Of a stretch of 64,000 bases of DNA, positions 16,605 through 25,130 are shown piece after piece. The stretch's first letter is position 1, and each line of letters opens with the position of its first letter. Source of the stretch: Putridiphycobacter sp045110285 (GTDB lineage Bacteria; Bacteroidota; Bacteroidia; Flavobacteriales_D; Crocinitomicaceae); NCBI GenBank assembly GCA_045110285.1, contig JBGCGA010000047.1, positions 1-64,000 of the forward strand, read 5' to 3'. The notes under the pieces were generated by a model, which was not told the DNA's origin, made no database searches, and worked only from the letters and a program-made list of their open reading frames with translations. The translations under genes and the position numbers were made by a program.

Positions 16605-18479
16605 TTATCTTCCTAAAAAAACAAGTAATACCGAAATATCACTTGGGGATACACCACTAATTCTGCTTGCTTGTCCTATTGTTACAGGTTCTATTTCTTT
16701 CAGCTTTTCCACTGCTTCAGCCGACAAAGATGAAAACACGCCATAATCGATATCCTTCGGGATTTTAACATTTTCAAGTCGTATCATCTTATTAGCCATT
16801 TCCTGTTCACGATTAATATAACCGTCATACTTAATTTGTATTTCTGCTTGAACTAAAGCATCCATACTGCTTTCATTGTACTTATTTAATTTTTTTCCTA
16901 ATTCTACTCCCTTTTTCATCATTGGAGCCAACTGCACATGAGGCCGAGCTAACAAAGTGTCTGACTTTTGTTTTTGTTTTAATTTTGAAGACCCTAAGGA
17001 TTCTAAATACTCATTCACCTCACCGGGGCTTATACTCGTTCCGCTTAAAACATCTTTTATTGTGTTGGTATCTTCTATTTTTTTCAAAACAGATTCATAT
17101 CTATCTGCAGAAGCTAAGCCTATTTTGTACCCCTTTTCGGTTAACCTAATGTCAGCATTATCTTGTCTCAATAAAATTCTAAATTCCGCTCTAGATGTAA
17201 ACATTCTATATGGCTCCTTTGTACCTTTAGTAATTAGGTCGTCAATTAATACGCCAATATAGGCATCAGAGCGACTTAATATAAATTCCGGTTGATTGGC
17301 TAATTTTAAATGAGCGTTTATTCCAGCCATTAAACCCTGAGATGCGGCCTCTTCATAACCGGTGGTTCCATTAATTTGCCCTGCAAAATATAAATTGTCT
17401 ACCAATTTTGTCTCCAAGGTATGTTTTAATTGTGTAGGAGGGAAGTAGTCATATTCAATGGCATATCCTGGTCTAAACATTTTAACATTTTCAAACCCCA
17501 CGATAGACCTCATGGCCTTAATTTGAACTTCTTCAGGCAAAGATGTACTGAATCCATTCACATATATTTCAACCGTATTCCAGCCTTCTGGTTCAACAAA
17601 AATTTGATGCCTATCTCGATCAGCAAAACGATTAATTTTATCCTCAATTGAGGGGCAATATCTTGGCCCTATACTTTTAATAGCACCATTAAACATTGGA
17701 GATCTATCAAATCCTTCTTTAAGTAATTCATGTACTTCGGGATTTGTGTATGTGATATGACACGGCAACTGCCTTTGTAAATAGTCTGATTCATTAGAAT
17801 ATGAAAACTTAAATGGTGAAGCATCTCCTGCTTGTTCTTCCATTAATGCATAATTCAAACTCCGTCCATCTACTCTTGGCGGAGTTCCTGTTTTCATTCT
17901 ACCACTTTCAAAACCCAGATCAACCAAGTTTTCAGTAATCCCGTAACTAGCGCTTTCACCAGATCTTCCTCCTTTAAAATTCTTTTCTCCTAAATGTATT
18001 AACCCATTTAAAAAAGTTCCATTCGTCAGAATAACAGATTTAGCATGAATTTCAATTCCCATACTAGTTTTAACACCTATTACTTTATTTCCTTTTGTCA
18101 AAATGCCAACTACCATGTCCTGCCAAAAATCCAGATTTTCAGTTTGCTCTAATTTTTCACGCCACTTTGCAGCAAACAACATCCTATCATTTTGTGTTCG
18201 TGGTGACCACATAGCAGGACCTTTTGAAAGGTTTAGCATTCTGAATTGAATGGCGGATTGATCTGAAACAATACCTGACCCTCCGCCTAGAGCATCTATT
18301 TCTCTTACAATTTGTCCTTTTGCAACGCCACCCATTGCTGGATTGCATGACATTTGTGCAATTGTTGCCAAATTCATTGTCACCAAAAGGACAGAGGACC
18401 CCATTTTAGCGGATGAATAAGCGGCCTCACAACCAGCATGACCACCGCCAACAACTATAACATCATATTCTTCTAACAT
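16605..18479 (-). CDS. mnmG: tRNA uridine-5-carboxymethylaminomethyl(34) synthesis enzyme MnmG
   Basis: FAD protein that, with MnmE, modifies the wobble uridine of several tRNAs. 624 residues with the FAD dinucleotide motif GGGHAG (11-16), SCNPAMGGVAKG, the GidA signatures GRSGESASYG and GTPPRVDGRS, and C-terminal helices for MnmE/tRNA binding. The open frame runs 8 codons further to a GTG at 18503 inside a perfect parS palindrome; ATG 18479 gives a family-like start and leaves parS outside the gene. mnmG is often near the replication origin. Confidence 0.96.
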   Translation of the reverse strand: MLEEYDVIVVGGGHAGCEAAYSSAKMGSSVLLVTMNLATIAQMSCNPAMGGVAKGQIVREIDALGGGSGIVSDQSAIQFRMLNLSKGPAMWSPRTQNDRMLFAAKWREKLEQTENLDFWQDMVVGILTKGNKVIGVKTSMGIEIHAKSVILTNGTFLNGLIHLGEKNFKGGRSGESASYGITENLVDLGFESGRMKTGTPPRVDGRSLNYALMEEQAGDASPFKFSYSNESDYLQRQLPCHITYTNPEVHELLKEGFDRSPMFNGAIKSIGPRYCPSIEDKINRFADRDRHQIFVEPEGWNTVEIYVNGFSTSLPEEVQIKAMRSIVGFENVKMFRPGYAIEYDYFPPTQLKHTLETKLVDNLYFAGQINGTTGYEEAASQGLMAGINAHLKLANQPEFILSRSDAYIGVLIDDLITKGTKEPYRMFTSRAEFRILLRQDNADIRLTEKGYKIGLASADRYESVLKKIEDTNTIKDVLSGTSISPGEVNEYLESLGSSKLKQKQKSDTLLARPHVQLAPMMKKGVELGKKLNKYNESSMDALVQAEIQIKYDGYINREQEMANKMIRLENVKIPKDIDYGVFSSLSAEAVEKLKEIEPVTIGQASRISGVSPSDISVLLVFLGR

Positions 18480-18486
18480 ACTTTTT

Positions 18487-18502
18487 TGTTTCACGTGAAA
18501 CA
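18487..18502. promoter_or_regulatory. parS: parS site 1 (TGTTTCACGTGAAACA)
   Basis: Perfect 16-bp palindrome identical to the ParB-binding consensus TGTTNCACGTGAAACA. It lies 8 bp upstream of the mnmG ATG. ParB spreads from such sites and they cluster around the replication origin. Confidence 0.92.
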
Positions 18503-18511
18503 CTTAGCAAA

Positions 18512-18527
18512 AGTTTCACGTGAAACT
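18512..18527. promoter_or_regulatory. parS: parS site 2 (AGTTTCACGTGAAACT)
   Basis: Second 16-bp perfect palindrome with the same 14-bp core GTTTCACGTGAAAC, 25 bp from the first centre to centre. Outer bases differ from consensus but keep symmetry. It overlaps the last codons of ybeY (stop at 18516-18518), so ParB binding here sits over coding DNA. Confidence 0.88.
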
Positions 18528-18947
18528 TTCAACTAGACCAAGTGCCCAATCCTCCATTCTTGTCATCTCATTCTGTTCTGCATCTGACTTATCATTATAA
18601 CCAAATAAATGCAACACTCCATGAATAATAACCCGTCTAAGCTCTTCCACAAAATCACCATCACTGTATTCAACTGCATTACTACGAACTGTGTCAACAC
18701 TTATAAATATGTCGCCGCATACTATCCGATTTTGATTATAGTTAAATGTAATAATATCCGTATAATAGTCATGGCCTAAATACTGTTTATTAATATCTAA
18801 GATATAATCATCTGAACAAAATATATAAGACAATTTACCAATTGATCTGTTCAATTCTTTTGCGATACCACAAATCCATGAAACTAAAAATTCCGGATCA
18901 TGATCCGGAACCTCAATGTTTTCAATATGGAAAGTAATCTCAGCCAT
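18516..18947 (-). CDS. ybeY: rRNA maturation endonuclease YbeY
   Basis: Zinc-dependent endoribonuclease for 16S rRNA 3'-end processing and ribosome quality control. 143 residues from the methionine at 18945-18947 (an upstream in-frame start at 18980 would overlap the RsbW-like gene more). The metal site is H109-x3-H113-x5-D119 in HGVLHLFGYND, with Asp where proteobacterial enzymes have a third His; this variant is usual in Bacteroidota. The 5' end overlaps the RsbW-like gene by 8 nt and the 3' end overlaps parS site 2. Confidence 0.93.
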   Translation of the reverse strand: MAEITFHIENIEVPDHDPEFLVSWICGIAKELNRSIGKLSYIFCSDDYILDINKQYLGHDYYTDIITFNYNQNRIVCGDIFISVDTVRSNAVEYSDGDFVEELRRVIIHGVLHLFGYNDKSDAEQNEMTRMEDWALGLVESFT

Positions 18948-19338
18948 TAATTGCAAAAGTAATATTAACTTTTGAACCACTTTCTAGAAACTCTAACTTA
19001 TCCGCCAAATTTTTCATCAGGAATATTCCTCTACCATCTGGCCTCTCAATATTTTCAGGAGCAGTAGGGTCCGGCAATTGGCTATAATCAAACCCATTTC
19101 CTTGATCTTCTATCGAAAAAACTAACTCTGCGCCATTCTTGTCTACCATCACTTTAACAAGCTTATTCTTACTGCGCCCATTGCCATGAATAATTGCGTT
19201 ATTTGTAGCTTCCGTTACAGCTATTAAAATATTGCCGTACATATCTTCATTTATCAGGAGATCACCACATACTTTATCTATAAGCGACTCTACCTGCGTT
19301 ATGTTTTCTAAACTAGAACTAATTTCCAAAATGTGCAT
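18940..19338 (-). CDS. RsbW-like ATP-binding protein (GHKL anti-sigma/regulatory kinase fold)
   Basis: 132 residues forming a stand-alone HATPase_c_2 domain: N box EATNNAIIHGN, G1 box EDQGNGFDY and G2 box GRGIFLMKNLAD. Such proteins are anti-sigma factor kinases (RsbW/SpoIIAB) or partners of STAS proteins; no STAS gene or sigma factor is adjacent here. It is placed 3 nt after the DUF4175 stop and overlaps ybeY by 8 nt, a compact transcript DUF4175 - RsbW-like - ybeY - mnmG - methyltransferase. Target unknown. Confidence 0.87.
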   Translation of the reverse strand: MHILEISSSLENITQVESLIDKVCGDLLINEDMYGNILIAVTEATNNAIIHGNGRSKNKLVKVMVDKNGAELVFSIEDQGNGFDYSQLPDPTAPENIERPDGRGIFLMKNLADKLEFLESGSKVNITFAING

Positions 19339-19341
19339 CCA

Positions 19342-22300
19342 TTAATTATTTACCGTATTAAAATAAGAGTTTACCATATTTTTATAGTAAATCTTTAACC
19401 CTAAAGGAACCGATCTTAACAACTCAATTTCACCCTCCTTCTTTTGGTTATACTCTAATAATTCTATTTGGTTACCATCCATATTATTTTTTCCTTCCTT
19501 TGCCTCACGCTCTTCACTGTACCCTCTTTCCATAATGGCTTTTTCATTTTCCAGTAAACGGGTCATAATATCTTGCTGCCTTTTAAATAAGTCAGGCGTA
19601 AACCCATTATTTAATAAGTCATTCTCCAATTTTTCCATTTCATCAATCACTTTGTTAAGCCCATTTCCTGAACCAGAACCATCTTTATTAAGCTCTTGCC
19701 TTAAACCTTGAAGTGCCTTCCTCATTTGTGCCTGCTCCATTGCCATTTTAGCTATTTCCTTTGCACCAAGTCCAGGTATACTTCCACTACCCAATCCTTG
19801 CTGACCTTCACCTTTACCTTCGCCAGGTTTCTGGCCTTTCTTACCTCCAGGCTGACTACCATCTTTCATTTGCTGCATTTGCTTTTTTAATTGATCCTTC
19901 ATTTGCTGCATACTCATTTGTCCGGGCTTTGGAGCGCCAGAACCTGTCCCTCCAGGCTTGTCGCATGAACCGCTACCGGGTTTCATAGCTTTCATAGCAT
20001 CTTGCATTTGCTCTAGCACTTGCGACAACAGTAAAGCCAAATCATTATAGGTAGTAACGGCATACTGTTGGTGTTGTTTTACTTTACTTAGGTTCCTTTC
20101 TTGTCCCCAATGTTTGGCTTTCTCTTGATTGTACTCTAAATCACTCAATTCTTCGAGAATTGTATTTGACAATTGAGCTTGTCTCTTTGCTAATGCCATC
20201 AAAGAATCCTTTACAATAACGGTGGCCTCGTTTATTTTTAATTGATCTCTATTTAGATTTACAACCTTTGGATTATTTCTATCAACGCTACCATATTCTT
20301 TCATCAAATTTTCTTGTTGATGCGAAAGATTAACAATGTTTTCTAATAAAAACCTCAGCTTTTCCATGTCTTCAGAATTCTGCTTACTTGAAGCACCCTC
20401 CATCATAGCCTTAACATCATCTGCCATTTTCTCCATCATGTCGGCAGCTTTTTTTTGACTTTCAGACGCCTTCTTTTCCTTCTTTTCTCCTAACTTTTCC
20501 TTTGCCTCACTCATCTCTTGATCAATCTCATCCTCTTTCTCTTTATCAAAATTCATATCTTTGGGTTTTTCGAGCTCTTCATTCATCTTCTTGGCTTCTT
20601 CGATATCTTTCTGAATTTCCTCAAATTTATCGTTTAGTTCTTCCTGTTCTTTCTCCAATTCTTCCGGAGAAACATTTTTGTTTTCAGTCTTCTCTTGCAG
20701 AGCATTTTGTTCTTCTGCCAATTCTCGCAATTGTTCCTCAATACCTTCCATTTTTTTATCAAGTTCTAAATGCTTAAACAATTCCAAAGTCCGATCCAAT
20801 TCCTTTTCTAAATCTTTAGACTTTTGCTCCATGTTCTCCATATTTTCAAGGATTTCATCCCTATCCATTTCATCCATCATTTTTTGAAGCTCCTCAAGTA
20901 ATTCTTTCATTTCATCATCCATTAGCTCTTCCATCAGCTTTTCTAACAATTCCTGCTTCTCTAGTAACTCCTCAGAGTTCTCTAGAAACTCATTCTCCTC
21001 AGTTGCATTTTCTTCAAACTGCTGCTTTAAATTTTCGAGTTTCATTTGCAATGATTCCTGTTGATTCAACATACTATTGATGTTCTGCTTGTCTTTCCAA
21101 TCAGGCGTACTTTTATTAATCAACTGGTTTTTAATTTTCGCTATTTCCTTTTTCATTTCGTTTGCATCTTTCAATGCATCATCCATGTCCTTTTTTAAGT
21201 TTTCTGATTTTTGACTTAAATCATTATCTAATTCTGTCAGATCAGGAACATCAAAGCTCATCTTACTGCTTGTTGTCGACTTAAATCCATTCGGCGCATC
21301 ATTGTCAGTTACTAAAAAATAATACTCAACAACATCACCAGGCTTCAAACTAAAATCCTTCATATCTAACTCATAGGCAAATGCTTGGTTAGCCTGCGCA
21401 GCTCTAATCTTAACATTACTTCTTTGCACTTCAATAGTATCTTTCCTCGTTACTTTACTTAATAAACTTAAACCACTAAAACCGAAGTCATCCTTTATTG
21501 TTCCTGTTAAAAAACGGCTAAAAGGACGGAGTGAATCTAACTTTTCAACTACAGCAATTTCCGGATAAGCGTCAGGCCTCACGGATATGCTACTGTAAAT
21601 CGTATCAGCACCTTTTATTTGACTTGTGCTTAATATCAGAGAATACTTTTGTGACTGCTTAACCTTTCTACTTATAGAAAATTCTTTATTGGCATTGGGC
21701 TGTTCAAAAAGTGTTGTATCTTCAAATCTTGCTGTCACATCTGATGTATTTTCAGATAAAATAATCCAGTCAATGCTGGTTCCCTCTGGAACAGATAACT
21801 CACTTAAGTCTGTAATTACTTCACTTGCCATTTTCATATGCCTAGGGTAATTAAGTTTAATGGTTACATTAGACAAGACTGGCTTTTGCAAAACCACAAC
21901 TTTGAAGCTTTTTGAACGATATCCATTAGCTTCACAATAAAATTCTAGATCCTCATTCAAATTGGCAAAACTATGACTGAAATTTATAGTGTTATCTTTC
22001 CTTAGATTATAGGTTCCATTACTTGAAAATATTTTGACTTCTGATGGAATTTCACTTCCTGCTAGTTTTATGTTCAATTCGTAAGGTTTTCCTTGCATTA
22101 ATGTATCAGAACTTACCACTAAGAATTCAAAAGGTGCTTCCTCTACGAACTCTTCAGAATAATTCATGATTCGATTAGAACCATCACTAAATATATTGGG
22201 TTGAAGTAACAATACCGCTGTGATAATCAGTAAAATTGGCACCAGATACTTTAGATACTTCTTATTTTGTCCAATCTCAATTCCGGTTGTAAATGGAACA

Positions 22301-22722
22301 GCAGACAGTTTACTGGCTTTTTGCTGAATACTTGCCTGTAGTAAATCAATGTTAGCATTATTATGATTCATTTGCGCACTTAGCTGCAAAGTGTTCTGAA
22401 GTTTGTCGGACACATCAGGAAACAAATTTCCAATCATTGTTGACGCATCATTAACAGACAAGCGTTGCCCTATTTTTCCCAACTTTAAAAGTGGAATAAA
22501 AATGTATTTTACTAAAATGAAACCGTTGCTAATAATAAATGACCAAAAGAGAAATGTTCTTACTGTAGGGCTAAACCTTCCAAAATACTCTAGCATGGTA
22601 ATAATTAAAAACGAGAGCAAAAAAATGATAAAAAACAGAAAAACTCCTTTTACCATTTCATTTTTGTAGTACTTTTTAATGAAGGACTCAATTTGACTTA
22701 ATAAATCTTGAAATTTTGACAT
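19342..22722 (-). CDS. DUF4175 family large membrane/coiled-coil protein
   Basis: 1126 residues. Three hydrophobic segments near the N-terminus (about 26-48, 56-77 and 153-175), then a periplasmic-like beta region (about 180-500), then a very long Glu/Lys/Met-rich coiled coil (about 505-760, repeated EELLEKQELLEKLMEEL patterns), and a Gly/Gln/Pro-rich low-complexity tail (about 930-1010) before a final helical part. This is the architecture of Bacteroidota DUF4175 proteins, of unknown function; their size and coiled coil suggest a scaffold at the inner membrane. It is the first gene of the five-gene minus-strand run to 15731. Confidence 0.85.
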   Translation of the reverse strand: MSKFQDLLSQIESFIKKYYKNEMVKGVFLFFIIFLLSFLIITMLEYFGRFSPTVRTFLFWSFIISNGFILVKYIFIPLLKLGKIGQRLSVNDASTMIGNLFPDVSDKLQNTLQLSAQMNHNNANIDLLQASIQQKASKLSAVPFTTGIEIGQNKKYLKYLVPILLIITAVLLLQPNIFSDGSNRIMNYSEEFVEEAPFEFLVVSSDTLMQGKPYELNIKLAGSEIPSEVKIFSSNGTYNLRKDNTINFSHSFANLNEDLEFYCEANGYRSKSFKVVVLQKPVLSNVTIKLNYPRHMKMASEVITDLSELSVPEGTSIDWIILSENTSDVTARFEDTTLFEQPNANKEFSISRKVKQSQKYSLILSTSQIKGADTIYSSISVRPDAYPEIAVVEKLDSLRPFSRFLTGTIKDDFGFSGLSLLSKVTRKDTIEVQRSNVKIRAAQANQAFAYELDMKDFSLKPGDVVEYYFLVTDNDAPNGFKSTTSSKMSFDVPDLTELDNDLSQKSENLKKDMDDALKDANEMKKEIAKIKNQLINKSTPDWKDKQNINSMLNQQESLQMKLENLKQQFEENATEENEFLENSEELLEKQELLEKLMEELMDDEMKELLEELQKMMDEMDRDEILENMENMEQKSKDLEKELDRTLELFKHLELDKKMEGIEEQLRELAEEQNALQEKTENKNVSPEELEKEQEELNDKFEEIQKDIEEAKKMNEELEKPKDMNFDKEKEDEIDQEMSEAKEKLGEKKEKKASESQKKAADMMEKMADDVKAMMEGASSKQNSEDMEKLRFLLENIVNLSHQQENLMKEYGSVDRNNPKVVNLNRDQLKINEATVIVKDSLMALAKRQAQLSNTILEELSDLEYNQEKAKHWGQERNLSKVKQHQQYAVTTYNDLALLLSQVLEQMQDAMKAMKPGSGSCDKPGGTGSGAPKPGQMSMQQMKDQLKKQMQQMKDGSQPGGKKGQKPGEGKGEGQQGLGSGSIPGLGAKEIAKMAMEQAQMRKALQGLRQELNKDGSGSGNGLNKVIDEMEKLENDLLNNGFTPDLFKRQQDIMTRLLENEKAIMERGYSEEREAKEGKNNMDGNQIELLEYNQKKEGEIELLRSVPLGLKIYYKNMVNSYFNTVNN

Positions 22723-22810
22723 AATATTAAAGCAACAGCTAAAGTTAAGCCAAATCTGTCATATTTACATCAAAAACAAGTCCAAAAGCCTTAATAAACC
22801 CTAAATTATA

Positions 22811-22818
22811 TATCTTTG
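22811..22818 (+). promoter_or_regulatory. Likely -7 element (TATCTTTG) of gltX
   Basis: TATCTTTG fits TAnnTTTG and is 19 nt before the gltX ATG. No clear -33 TTG. Confidence 0.42.
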
Positions 22819-22837
22819 CCCATTCAAAATTATATAG

Positions 22838-24370
22838 ATGTCAAAGAGAGTAAGAGTACGTTTTGCGCCAAGTCCAACTGGACCATTACACATGGGTGGG
22901 GTAAGAACAGCTTTATATAACTATTTATTCGCAAAAAAAAACAATGGAGCATTTTTGCTAAGGTTAGAAGATACAGACGAAAAGCGTTTTGTACCTGGCG
23001 CAAAAGAGTACATTATTGAATCGTTGAAATGGTGTGGAATTGAGCCTACGGAAGGCGAAGGGTATGGTGGCGACTTTGGCCCATATACTCAGTCGCAACG
23101 AAAAGACATTTACACACCGTATGGACATGAACTAGTAGAGGCTGGTCACGCTTACTACGCCTTTGACACATCAGAAGATTTAACAAATATGCGAGAACAA
23201 TCGCAAAAAATGGGCTTATCGAATTGGCAATATAATTCTACTACACGGTCATCAATGAAAAACTCCTTAACCCTTCCAAAAGAAGAGGTTGAAAAAAGAT
23301 TAGCTGAAGGAGCACCCTATACAATACGCTTTAAAATGCCAAGAAACGAAGACGTAAAGTTTGAAGATGACATTAGAGGGTGGGTAACAGTAAATACAAA
23401 TAATTTAGATGATAAAGTTTTGGTAAAGGAAACTGGTGTTCCAACATACCATTTGGCGAATATTGTTGATGATCATTTAATGGAAATATCCCATGTGATT
23501 AGAGGAGAAGAATGGCTGCCATCTGCGCCTTTACACGTATTACTTTATAAAGCATTTGGCTGGGACGCCCCAAAATTTGCTCATTTACCCCTAATTTTAA
23601 GACCTGATGGAAAAGGAAAATTAAGTAAAAGGGATGGAGATAAATTGGGCTTTCCTGTTTTTCCAATCGATTGGAAATCTGCAGATGGTGAAGTATATAG
23701 TGGCTACAGAGAGAAAGGTTATTTGCCAGAATCATTTATCAACATGCTTGCATTTTTAGGTTGGAACCCAGGTGACAATCAAGAAATATTTTCACTAAAA
23801 GAGTTGGAAGAAATATTTTCATTAAGTAGAGTTGGAAAATCGGGTGCTAGATTTGATCCTGAAAAAACTAAGTGGTTCAACCAACAATATATTAAGGCAA
23901 CATCAAATGATGATTTAGCAGATATGTTACTATCGGCTGCCAAAGAAAGTGGTATTGAAACCGACAAAGGATTTTTAGCTAAAGTTTGTGGTTTAATGAA
24001 AGAACGTGCTGTATTTATTGAAGATATATTAAGTGAAGGCGCTTACTTCTTTTCTGACATTTCAGAATATGACGAAAAGACCATCAAGAAAAAATGGAAA
24101 GATGACACAACAAATATTATGGTTGAATTAACGGAAGTTTTAACATCAGTATCACCATTTACTAGAGATAATATAGAAACAGCATTTTCAGCTTATTTAA
24201 ACAAAAACGAATACGGATTTGGTAAGGTAGGGCCAGGGTTCAGATTGCTTGTAACTGGCAAAGGAATGGGACCGTCTATGTTTGAAATATGTGAAACATT
24301 AGGGAAAGAAAAGGTACTTAAACGTATGAAAGAGGGTATTGAAAAGGTTAATCAGTTAAAAAATAGCTAA
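22838..24370 (+). CDS. gltX: Glutamate--tRNA ligase
   Basis: Charges tRNA-Glu. 510 residues with the class I signatures FAPSPTGPLHMGG (HIGH equivalent, HMGG at 18-21), LRLEDTD, and KLSKR (261-265, KMSKS equivalent), followed by the anticodon-binding helical domain. Its TAA stop overlaps the ATG of folB by one base (TAATG), so translation of folB is coupled. Confidence 0.97.
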   Translation: MSKRVRVRFAPSPTGPLHMGGVRTALYNYLFAKKNNGAFLLRLEDTDEKRFVPGAKEYIIESLKWCGIEPTEGEGYGGDFGPYTQSQRKDIYTPYGHELVEAGHAYYAFDTSEDLTNMREQSQKMGLSNWQYNSTTRSSMKNSLTLPKEEVEKRLAEGAPYTIRFKMPRNEDVKFEDDIRGWVTVNTNNLDDKVLVKETGVPTYHLANIVDDHLMEISHVIRGEEWLPSAPLHVLLYKAFGWDAPKFAHLPLILRPDGKGKLSKRDGDKLGFPVFPIDWKSADGEVYSGYREKGYLPESFINMLAFLGWNPGDNQEIFSLKELEEIFSLSRVGKSGARFDPEKTKWFNQQYIKATSNDDLADMLLSAAKESGIETDKGFLAKVCGLMKERAVFIEDILSEGAYFFSDISEYDEKTIKKKWKDDTTNIMVELTEVLTSVSPFTRDNIETAFSAYLNKNEYGFGKVGPGFRLLVTGKGMGPSMFEICETLGKEKVLKRMKEGIEKVNQLKNS

Positions 24371-24726
24371 TGCATTTAGTAGAAGTAATTGGAATAGAGT
24401 GTTACGCATACCATGGTTGTATGGTGGAAGAAAGTGTATTGGGTGGAAAGTATATTGTAGATGTATCTATTGAAACCGACTTTACAAAAGCGGCCCAAAA
24501 TGACGAGCTAGGTGATACCATTGATTATGTTACAATAAAAGAGATTGTGACCACAGAAATGGCAGTACGTTCTAAACTAATTGAACATGTTGGGCAAAGA
24601 ATTACCAACCAGTTTAAATTGCAGTTTCCTGGCTTAATTGAGTCTACTATAAAGATTAGAAAGGTTAATCCACCAATAAAGGGCACAGTTAAAGAAGTAG
24701 CCATTGTCATTAAATCAAAGCGGTAA
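24370..24726 (+). CDS. folB: Dihydroneopterin aldolase
   Basis: Folate pathway enzyme that converts 7,8-dihydroneopterin to 6-hydroxymethyl-dihydropterin. 118 residues with AYHGCMVEE and LGGKYIVDVSIETDF (substrate glutamate region), DTIDYVTI, LIEHVGQRI and the conserved KVNPPIKG. Full family length. Starts within the gltX stop codon. Confidence 0.95.
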   Translation: MHLVEVIGIECYAYHGCMVEESVLGGKYIVDVSIETDFTKAAQNDELGDTIDYVTIKEIVTTEMAVRSKLIEHVGQRITNQFKLQFPGLIESTIKIRKVNPPIKGTVKEVAIVIKSKR

Positions 24727-24732
24727 AAGGCA

Positions 24733-24762
24733 TTGCTGAATTAAATTAATTATTTATCTTTG
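24733..24762 (+). promoter_or_regulatory. tRNA-Cys promoter (TTG-N19-TATCTTTG)
   Basis: TTG at 24733-24735 and TATCTTTG at 24755-24762 with a 19-nt spacer, 16 nt before the tRNA 5' end. Both elements fit the Bacteroidota consensus. Confidence 0.6.
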
Positions 24763-24778
24763 GCGCTCCCTAAAACAG

Positions 24779-24849
24779 GGTCACGTGGCCGAGTGGCTAG
24801 GCAGTGGTCTGCAACACCATCTACGGCGGTTCGAATCCGTCCGTGACCT
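24779..24849 (+). tRNA. tRNA-Cys (GCA)
   Basis: A 71-nt cloverleaf. Acceptor stem GGTCACG (24779-24785) pairs with CGTGACC (24842-24848), discriminator T73 as expected for Cys. The anticodon is GCA at 24811-24813, and the T-arm is GGCGG-TTCGAAT-CCGTC. CCA is not encoded. It has its own promoter and a strong terminator. Confidence 0.95.
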
Positions 24850-24854
24850 CAATA
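24834..24854. repeat. Direct repeat copy 1 (3' end of tRNA-Cys)
   Basis: A 21-bp sequence covering the T-arm and acceptor 3' strand of tRNA-Cys plus 5 bp beyond; an exact second copy is at 25014-25034. This geometry is typical of attachment-site duplication by integrases that target tRNA 3' ends. Confidence 0.85.
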
Positions 24855-24858
24855 AATC

Positions 24859-24893
24859 AAAAACGCTTCATGTTTACATGAGGCGTTTTTTGT
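24859..24893 (+). terminator. Intrinsic terminator of tRNA-Cys
   Basis: AAAACGCTTCATG (24860-24872) pairs with CATGAGGCGTTTT (24878-24890), a 13-bp stem with one G-T pair and a 5-nt loop, ending in a T run. Confidence 0.82.
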
Positions 24894-25013
24894 GTTTTAG
24901 AATTTGATGAACCGATAGGTGAAAGCAAATATTAAAACACAAAAAATAACGACACGTTAGTGGCGTGCGTTTTTGATTCTGACTTAGCCCGTCTATTAGC
25001 GGATCATGATAGT
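24894..25013. other. Non-coding gap between the two tRNA-Cys 3'-end copies
   Basis: About 120 bases without a credible reading frame. It contains an 8-bp inverted repeat, GTGTTTTA near 24892-24899 and TAAAACAC near 24934-24941, and a G+C-richer stretch before the second repeat that can pair CGGAT with ATCCG. It may be the scar left by a lost or minimal integrated element. Confidence 0.4.
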
Positions 25014-25034
25014 AATCCGTCCGTGACCTCAATA
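25014..25034. repeat. Direct repeat copy 2 (orphan tRNA-Cys 3' end)
   Basis: Exact 21-bp copy of 24834-24854. The upstream 50 bases do not form a D-arm or anticodon arm, so this is not a second tRNA gene but a detached 3' end. Confidence 0.85.
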
Positions 25035-25106
25035 CAACAACTATAGACTTGTATAAAAATCGTTTAGACTACGTTTATTTATAATAGAAAGGACTGAATC
25101 ATTGCT

Positions 25107-25114
25107 TAAATTTG
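25107..25114 (+). promoter_or_regulatory. Likely -7 element (TAAATTTG) of the T9SS protein gene
   Basis: TAAATTTG fits TAnnTTTG and lies 16 nt before the ATG at 25131. No good -33. Confidence 0.4.
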
Positions 25115-25130
25115 CTTCAAATCACCGCAT

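Noticed and set aside
18480..18503. GTG start for mnmG adding MFHVKQKS
   Set aside because: Those codons are the parS palindrome read through; ATG 18479 is enough for a full MnmG.
25001..25034. Second tRNA-Cys gene
   Set aside because: Only the 3' end matches; there is no anticodon arm or 5' acceptor strand.
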